From assembly GCA_913059205.1 (NCBI GenBank), contig CAJXRM010000021.1:1-40126 (forward strand): a DNA stretch of 40,126 nt, read 5' to 3'. The first letter of the stretch is position 1. Every line of letters begins with the position of its first letter. Origin of the DNA: an uncultured Flavobacteriales bacterium. GTDB lineage: Bacteria > Bacteroidota > Bacteroidia > Flavobacteriales_D > Crocinitomicaceae. Positions 34,931-40,126 of this stretch are shown here, one piece after another. The notes under the pieces were generated by a model. The model did not search any database, was not told where the DNA came from, and saw nothing but the letters and a program-made list of their open reading frames with translations. The translations under genes were made by a program, and so were the position numbers.

Positions 34931-35055
34931 TTGACAATTGATAATGAATAATTGACAATTACCTTCGGGATTATTTTAATTGATTCATTTTTTTATATTC
35001 AAGAGAAATTAATTTTTAAGTAATAATTGAGTCTTGACTCTCGCAGTCTTGAATC
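34929..35055. repeat. Short palindromic repeats before fabF
   Basis: Two copies of AATTGACAATT (34929-34939 and 34950-34960), each itself a palindrome around a central A, the first overlapping the upstream stop codon. Further along, GAGTCTTGACTC (35029-35040) is a perfect palindrome and is followed by a partial copy, AGTCTTGAATC (35045-35055). Low-complexity repeats of both kinds occur in spacers of many Bacteroidota, from memory. No gene is present. Confidence 0.6.
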
Positions 35056-35069
35056 ATAAGGTCTAAAAA

Positions 35070-36317
35070 ATGAGAAGAGTAGTTATAACTGGAATGGGAG
35101 CTTTGACTCCAATAGGAAATAATTTAGAAGAATACTGGACAAATATAAAAAATGGCACTTCAGGGGCTGGTCCAATAACAAAATTTGATACAGAAAAGTT
35201 TAAAGCACAATTCGCTTGTGAGCTTAAAAACTATGATCCAGCCGAACATTTTGATGTCAAAGAAGTTAAAAAGTACGATCCTTTTTCGCAATACGCGTTA
35301 ATTGCTGTTGATGAAGCGTTAAAAAACGGAAACATAAACTTCGATGAAGAAGGTATAAATAAGGATAGAGTTGGTGTAATTTGGGGATCTGGAAATGGTG
35401 GTATTCAAACTTTTCAAGATTCAATGAAAGAATACTGTGAAGGAGATGGAACCCCTCGATTTTCACCGTTTTTCATTCCTCGAATTTTAGTTGATATTGC
35501 TTCAGGTATTATTTCAATAAAATACGGTTTGAGAGGAGTTAACTTTTGTCCCGTTTCTGCCTGTGCAACCTCAAATACAGCAATGATAGAGGCGTTCAAC
35601 TACATCAAATGGGATAAAGCAGACATGATAATCACCGGTGGTTCTGAAGCAGCAATTACAGAGCCTGCGATGGGTGGGTTCGCATCTGCTAAAGCTCTGT
35701 CAACAAAAAATGAATCACCAGACACTGCTTCTCGACCATTTGACATTAGCAGAGATGGATTTGTGATGGGAGAAGGTGCTGGCGCATTGATTCTTGAAGA
35801 ATATGAACATGCCATTAAACGTGGAGCTACCATTTATGGTGAAGTGGTCGGCGGTGGCCAAGCTGCAGATGCATATCATTTAACTGGTACTCATCCAGAA
35901 GGAGATGGAGCGGTACTGGGAATGTTGGAAGCAATGAGAGAAGCTGGAATAACTGCAGCAGACATTGATTATATAAATATGCATGCAACTTCTACACCCC
36001 AAGGAGATCAAAGTGAAATGATTGCTGTAGATCGTGTATTTAAACAACGAAAAAGTTTATCCATATCAGCTACGAAATCAATGACAGGTCATTTACTAGG
36101 AGCTGCTGGTGCTATAGAAGGAATTGTGAGTGTCTTAGCATTGAGAGATGGAATTGTTCCTCCAACAATAAATACAACAGAAATTGAACCGAGCTTTAAA
36201 GATAATTATCATTTTCCATTGTCCAAAGCCGTCCCAAAAGATATGAAATACGCCATGAGTAATACATTCGGATTTGGTGGACATATCGCTTCAATTGTGT
36301 TTAAACGATTTGATTAA
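35070..36317 (+). CDS. fabF: 3-oxoacyl-[ACP] synthase II
   Basis: Condensing enzyme that extends acyl-ACP with malonyl-ACP in type II fatty acid synthesis. The 415 residues begin MRRVVITGMGALTPIGNNLE and show the Cys-His-His triad: Cys165 (CPVSACATSNTAMIEA), His305 (YINMHATSTPQGDQSEM) and His341 (SATKSMTGHLLGAAGAIEG), with the supporting Lys336. Length is standard for FabF. No acpP or other fab genes are adjacent, so it may be a second KAS II copy; that cannot be checked here. The spacer upstream contains the repeats described above and no clear -7 element. Confidence 0.93.
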   Translation: MRRVVITGMGALTPIGNNLEEYWTNIKNGTSGAGPITKFDTEKFKAQFACELKNYDPAEHFDVKEVKKYDPFSQYALIAVDEALKNGNINFDEEGINKDRVGVIWGSGNGGIQTFQDSMKEYCEGDGTPRFSPFFIPRILVDIASGIISIKYGLRGVNFCPVSACATSNTAMIEAFNYIKWDKADMIITGGSEAAITEPAMGGFASAKALSTKNESPDTASRPFDISRDGFVMGEGAGALILEEYEHAIKRGATIYGEVVGGGQAADAYHLTGTHPEGDGAVLGMLEAMREAGITAADIDYINMHATSTPQGDQSEMIAVDRVFKQRKSLSISATKSMTGHLLGAAGAIEGIVSVLALRDGIVPPTINTTEIEPSFKDNYHFPLSKAVPKDMKYAMSNTFGFGGHIASIVFKRFD

Positions 36318-36457
36318 TGCGCATATCCGCCTGATTCATATCATTTTAAATGGATTTTTATTTATTTTTCTATCTCCTTTAAACACCTGTGTAATTAGGG
36401 CTTAAACTGTAGTTTGTTTGTTCGTTTTTGTCACTAAATCAGTAAACTATTCGATTT

Positions 36458-36490
36458 TTTGCGTATTGAATGAAAATTAAACTAACTTTG
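36458..36490 (+). promoter_or_regulatory. Promoter of the cold-shock gene
   Basis: TTTG at 36458-36461 (in a TTTTTTG run), a 21-base spacer, and TAACTTTG at 36483-36490: both Bacteroidota consensus elements. The cold-shock ATG is 21 bases downstream. The element lies inside the longer upstream frame from 36470, so the shorter start is right. Confidence 0.75.
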
Positions 36491-36511
36491 GGGCAATTAA
36501 TATATATTATA

Positions 36512-36703
36512 ATGAAACAAGGTACAGTAAAATTTTTCAACGAATCTAAAGGATTTGGATTTATCGTTGAAGACGGATCAAACAGTGAGCACTTCGTTCA
36601 CATCTCAGGTTTAATTGATGAAATTAAAGAAGGAGATACAGTTGAATTCGAATTGAAAGAAGGAAAAAAAGGAATGAACGCAGTAAACGTTAAGACGTTA
36701 TAA
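36512..36703 (+). CDS. Cold-shock domain protein
   Basis: Single-stranded RNA/DNA-binding chaperone of the CspA family. The 63 residues begin MKQGTVKFFNESKGFGFIVE and carry both RNA-binding motifs, RNP1 (KGFGFI) and RNP2 (EHFVHISGL, the family VFVH). Slightly shorter than the usual 65-70 residues, with EHFVHI in place of DIFVHF. A longer frame from 36470 is rejected because of the promoter position. It has its own promoter and a very strong terminator. Confidence 0.95.
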   Translation: MKQGTVKFFNESKGFGFIVEDGSNSEHFVHISGLIDEIKEGDTVEFELKEGKKGMNAVNVKTL

Positions 36704-36721
36704 TTTTTCAATAACTTTTTT

Positions 36722-36753
36722 AAAATAGCCTGTCAATATTGACAGGCTATTTT
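36722..36753. terminator. Bidirectional terminator between convergent genes
   Basis: A perfect 32-base palindrome: AAAATAGCCTGTCAAT (36722-36737) and its reverse complement (36738-36753). On the plus strand it is followed by a T run that continues into 36756; on the minus strand TTTT continues through 36721-36714. It ends the cold-shock transcript, and its right edge touches the stop codon of the opposite gene at 36755. Confidence 0.9.
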
Positions 36754-36754
36754 T

Positions 36755-37252
36755 TTATCTTCTATTTCGATATCTAAACGCATACCTAAACGCTAAAGCT
36801 GCATTCCAACCAAATTTAAAATCGGGAACAACGCGGAATGTAGGTCCAGTATCTAGAGCTAAATTAATTGGAACAACATCAAAAGTATACTCAATACCAA
36901 TTGCACCGTTAATGCCTGTCCAAAAACCTTCCTGCTTTGGAACGTCCTCTCTTCCCCCACTGGTGGTTGACCAATGCCCAGCATCAATACCAGTTCCAGC
37001 ATACCAGTCAATTTCCTTGACCATGGGTTGACTTCTCAAATACATTGCCTGTAACCAAATAAATCGTTGGCCACCACCAGCATTTATCTCAAAAGCATCT
37101 TGTTCTGTGAAAAAATGTTTGACACTCAATTCTGCAAAACCTAAGTTTACAGAAGAATAGTCGGCCTTTATTCCTAAAGACGTATTGTATTGCTGTGAAT
37201 GGCTTAAGCTAATCGAGACAATCAACACAAAGAATGGAGAGATTTTCTTCAT
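36755..37252 (-). CDS. Predicted outer-membrane beta-barrel protein
   Basis: The 165-residue product has a signal peptide (MKKISPFFVLIVSISLSHSQ). The rest is a series of alternating-hydrophobic, aromatic-rich strands separated by short turns: LGIKADYSSVNLGFAELSVK, AFEINAGGGQRFIWLQAMYL, WYAGTGIDAGHWS, GINGAIGIEYTF, INLALDTGPTFRVV and KFGWNAALAFRYAFRYRNRR. The last ends close to an aromatic residue, as barrels do. This fits a small eight-stranded barrel in the outer membrane. No function can be named. No clear promoter element was found upstream. Confidence 0.65.
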   Translation of the reverse strand: MKKISPFFVLIVSISLSHSQQYNTSLGIKADYSSVNLGFAELSVKHFFTEQDAFEINAGGGQRFIWLQAMYLRSQPMVKEIDWYAGTGIDAGHWSTTSGGREDVPKQEGFWTGINGAIGIEYTFDVVPINLALDTGPTFRVVPDFKFGWNAALAFRYAFRYRNRR

Positions 37253-37576
37253 ATTCTAGTTTCATTATAGTTTTATAACATTTAATATAGTAAAATAAAT
37301 CATATGTACGCATACTATTTTACGGCAATTATTAACAAACTAAAATTATTCAAACCGAATTTTTTGAAATAATTAATAATAACTAAATTTGCTACGCATT
37401 AATTTTGATGATTAATGCGCAAGCTAATACAACTTAAATCGTTTAAAACACTACTACTTGTAACGATTAGCGACTACTACTAGGTCAAAAATCCAGTAAA
37501 ATAGTATTGAATAATTCGATTTGAAAATTGATGGAAATGTGTCCATTTAACTACTACAAATTAATTTATAACACAT
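37253..37576. other. Divergent spacer upstream of the secreted repeat protein
   Basis: AT-rich, no supported gene (a 22-codon frame at 37304-37372 has no further support). It holds a promoter candidate facing right, a 9-base stem CGCATTAAT/ATTAATGCG (37395-37403 with 37411-37419) that would be at the 5' end of that transcript, and three copies of ACTACTAC (37450-37457, 37473-37480, 37550-37557). No promoter facing left could be recognised. Confidence 0.6.
37363..37391 (+). promoter_or_regulatory. Promoter candidate for the secreted repeat protein
   Basis: TTTG at 37363-37366, a 17-base spacer (shorter than the usual 19-21), then TAAATTTG at 37384-37391. The ATG is 185 bases downstream, giving a long leader that starts with the CGCATTAAT hairpin. 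Confidence 0.5.
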
Positions 37577-40078
37577 ATGAAAATTTTACTGTCTTTTTTA
37601 ACTCTATTTATTTTTACGAGTTACTCGCAAAATTTAGTGGTCAATCCTAGTTTTGAAATTACAAATACCAATTGTGCCAATTTCGGTGGCGAAGGCTTCC
37701 GAACTGATTTAAATCCATCTTGGGACAACGCGAATTCAAATATTCCTGGTGACAGTTGTTCTTCACCCGATCTTTTTTCAGCCTGTAACACCATTTTTGG
37801 TGGTGCGCCTGGTCCAACTTTTATGCCTGATGCCACTTCTTTCGGAATTGGTTGGCAATATTCTAGAACAGGTACAAGACATGCGGGACTTATCGCGTAT
37901 GAATCAGTTTTTGGAATTCCGGATGAGTACAAGGAATATATTCAAGGACACACCAGCACACCATTAGTCGCTGGTCAAACATATTGCGTGTCCTTTTACG
38001 TTAGCCTTGCCGATGGTTGCCCATACGCTGTTCAAGATTTAGGTGTATTTTTCTCAAATACACATTACCTAAGAGATGCGTGTTCTCAGGGGGCTAGAAT
38101 TGCAGAAACTCCTCAACTTATTAATACCTGCGGCGTACTTGCAGATACCATGAACTGGGTTCGATTACAATGGGATTATGTTGCAACTGGAGGAGAACAA
38201 TACTTCATCATTGGAAACTTCAGTACTTCCGCAGCAACAACTGTTGCTCCAGCCGGAGGTTCTGGATTTGGAAATTATTTTGCCTACTATTTTATTGATG
38301 ATGTTAGCATTGAAGCAACAACATGTTGCTATGCAGATATCGTAAATCCACCAACTTTATGCGTTACCGATTCTCCAGTGAATCTCTCTGCAACTGGTGG
38401 TGTCGGAGGAAATTGCTCATCTAATCCAGTTGGAACATGGGCTGGACCTGGTATTACAAATCCGTCTACTGGAGCCTTTGACCCTTCAATTGCTGGAGCT
38501 GGAAATCATGCAATAACTTTTACAATGGCATGCGGTTATGTTGCCAACTCTACCATCACTGTTAGTCCTTGTACCGGCTTAACTGTTTGTCTCGAAACCA
38601 ATGGTGACTTCACGGTAAACGGTGGAGTTGGACCTTACACTTGGCAAGAAACTATTGCGCCAAGTTCTACTCCAATAACCAATCAAACTCAGTGCACGGC
38701 TTGCGGCTATTCATGGCTCTTCGGAACGTGCTTAAATGGGGTTACTCCGGTAACAACGTGCAATAGTCCTGGTGGTCTTCAAAATTTCGCCTCTGGAACG
38801 ACAATTACTCCAAGTGCCAATTTTCCAATCCAAGTGATTGACAACACAGGCACTAGTTATTTGATAAATTCAGCAGGAAGTTTAACGGCCTGTTCAGCTA
38901 ATCCATGCCCAACTTTAACCACTTCCATCACCTCACAAACGAATGTAAATTGTTTTGGTCAAAACACCGGAGCAGCAACAGTTTCTGCAGGAAATGGCAC
39001 TGGACCTTATACCTATACATGGAATCCTGGAAGTTTAGTTGGACCGACTCAGACTGGTTTAGCTGCAGGAAGTTATACGATCGATATTCTTGACAACGCG
39101 GGTTGTCCGGGTTCAATGAATGTTACCATTACTCAACCAACAGCAGCATTGAGTGCTTCTGTAAGCACAACTCCTTCTGGCTGTGGAACAAATACTGGTA
39201 CTGCAACTGCTAATGTTTCAGGTGGAACTACAAACTATTCTTTTGTATGGTCAAATTCACCAAGCACTACATCTTCGGCAACAGGATTGAGTTCTGGCGC
39301 GGCAACTGTTACAATCACCGATGCTCTGGGTTGTCAAATAATTGAAAACTTCTCAATTACAACTCCTGGAGCTCCATCACTTTCAATTAGCAATATTGTT
39401 GGAGTAAATTGTGCTACTTCAACAAATGGTGGTGCTACCGTTTCTGCTTCAGGTGGAACAGCACCTCTAACGTATTTATGGACTCCTTCAGGAGAAAATA
39501 CACCAACAGCGACAGGGTTGTCAGCAGGAAACAATACCATTACTATAACTGATGCAGCTGGCTGTTCAGCATCGGAAATCGTGAACATCCCTTCACCCGC
39601 TCCAATTGTTCTTTCAGAAACAATAACACCTACAAATTGTGGTTCTGCCATTGGTGAAATTTCGGTAAACGCATCGGGAGGAACTGGCTTTTTAACTTAT
39701 ACATGGACACCAAACGTAGGTTCTGGATCTACAATTTCAAACTTAATTGGTGGAACGTATGATTTAGTAGTTGAAGACGATAACGGTTGTACAGTGAATG
39801 ACAGTTATATTGTTGATGTAATTGGCTCTTTAGTGGTTCTAGCGTCTCCGACAAGTGCTCAAGTTGAGGCTGGGGACACAGTGCAACTTTTTGCTTCTGG
39901 TGCTACAAACTACTCTTGGTCACCTGCTACGGGATTGAGTTGTACGAATTGTCCAAATCCGGTTGCTTCGCCAACAGAAACGACACTCTATACAGTAACT
40001 GGTACCGATGATTTTGGTTGTTCAGGTGAAGCCACTGTTATGATTTTAATTCAGACTGTTTGTGGGGACATATACATC
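37577..40078 (+). CDS. Secreted SprB-repeat protein, probable T9SS cargo (3' end missing)
   Basis: Read by hand as an uninterrupted frame of 834 codons from the ATG at 37577. It has a signal peptide (MKILLSFLTLFIFTSYSQ), then an N-terminal beta-sandwich-like domain (about 19-250) that opens LVVNPSFEI, as in carbohydrate-binding-like domains of Bacteroidota surface proteins. Cys-rich Ig-like segments follow (about 251-455), then four SprB-type repeats (first cysteines at 459, 536, 612, 688) and a PKD-like unit (about 764-828: VEAGDTVQLFASG, TTLYTVTGTDDFGC). The real sequence ends in CGDIYI, the point where relatives continue into a gliding-motility/type B sorting domain. The adapter then adds LSLIHISEPTR, which must be removed. 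Export through type IX secretion to the cell surface is likely. Confidence 0.85.
38951..39865 (+). repeat. Four tandem SprB-type repeat units
   Basis: In-frame units of 77, 76, 76 and about 76 codons starting at Cys459, Cys536, Cys612 and Cys688. Each follows the plan Cys-x-[several]-Gly-x-[ATV]-x-V-x-[AV]-x-[GS]-G-T..Y-x-[YFW]-x-W, then TGL[SA][AS]G, then T[IL]-x-[DV]-x-x-GC. The units are clearly related in protein but diverged in DNA, so they are old duplications and not a recent expansion. Confidence 0.8.
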
Positions 40079-40126
40079 CTGTCTCTTATACACATCTCCG
40101 AGCCCACGAGACAGGCAGAAATCTCG
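40079..40126 (+). other. Nextera read-2 adapter with i7 index (artefact)
   Basis: Bases 40079-40097 are CTGTCTCTTATACACATCT, 40098-40112 are CCGAGCCCACGAGAC, 40113-40120 are AGGCAGAA (the i7 index known as N703), and 40121-40126 ATCTCG begin the flow-cell primer. It is in frame with the secreted-protein gene and encodes LSLIHISEPTRQAEIS, a known contaminant peptide. Confidence 0.98.

Noticed and set aside
37304..37372. 22-codon frame (starts MYAYYFTAI) in the spacer before the secreted protein
   Set aside because: No promoter or terminator of its own, AT-rich composition, and it runs over the promoter candidate of the next gene.
37621..39651. Antisense frames inside the secreted repeat protein gene (37621-37932 and 39334-39651, minus)
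   Set aside because: They are shadows of the continuous 834-codon plus-strand frame, caused by its repeat composition.
1..40126. Search for CRISPR arrays, tRNA genes, insertion sequences, phage or defence genes
   Set aside because: No regularly spaced repeats, no cloverleaf-like sequence and no transposase, integrase or restriction motifs were recognised by eye. A dedicated tRNA or CRISPR scan was not possible.

Overview
The insert reads as chromosomal DNA of a bacterium of the phylum Bacteroidota, most likely order Flavobacteriales and perhaps close to Crocinitomicaceae/Fluviicola. The order-level call rests on AT-rich sequence, repeated promoter elements of the Bacteroidota type (TAnnTTTG, several with an upstream TTTG), the lack of clear Shine-Dalgarno sites, DUF4230 proteins, a GH3-family enzyme, and a secreted protein with SprB-type repeats typical of type IX secretion cargo. 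The family-level guess is weak. Both ends (1-46 and 40079-40126) are untrimmed Illumina Nextera adapter with index bases, so only 47-40078 is genomic and the two edge genes are artificially cut.

Region 1 (47-12347, minus strand) is one long translation locus. In transcription order it runs rpsL-rpsG-fusA-rpsJ-rplC-rplD-rplW-rplB-rpsS-rplV-rpsC-rplP-rpmC-rpsQ-rplN-rplX-rplE-rpsN-rpsH-rplF-rplR-rpsE-rpmD-rplO. This is a merged str/S10/spc cluster without tuf between fusA and rpsJ. The only large gap, rpsN-rpsH, holds an internal promoter element and two competing RNA stems.

Region 2 (12348-21929) holds an unrecognised small exported or membrane protein, a GT-C-like membrane glycosyltransferase, pyruvate/branched-chain dehydrogenase E1 beta (minus), divergent etfB-etfA, and then an operon of bifunctional nuclease, NupC-type nucleoside transporter and LuxE-like acyl-protein synthetase, followed by a DUF4197 protein. 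Region 3 (22095-24876) is a tightly overlapping operon: M20 amidohydrolase, two tandem DUF4230 proteins and a lipocalin-like lipoprotein.

Region 4 (24883-31931, minus strand) carries hldD-type epimerase, deoxynucleoside kinase, an exported unknown, a GH3-family enzyme, a 32-residue membrane peptide with its own promoter and terminator, a WG-repeat protein, a Bax-inhibitor-1 family protein, folE and a 6-pyruvoyltetrahydropterin synthase. The last two make the first two steps of tetrahydrobiopterin synthesis.

Region 5 (32054-36703, plus strand) has tlyA, sufS-sufE-DUF59 (iron-sulfur assembly), fabF and a cold-shock protein. Region 6 holds a small outer-membrane beta-barrel candidate (minus) and a large secreted repeat protein (plus) that is cut by the contig end just where its type IX sorting domain would be expected.

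No tRNA, rRNA, CRISPR array, insertion sequence, prophage or recognisable defence system was seen. Most of the window is ordinary core genome. The most novel items are the 32-residue membrane peptide, the rpsH leader structure, the overlapping DUF4230 operon and the GH3/exported-protein pair.
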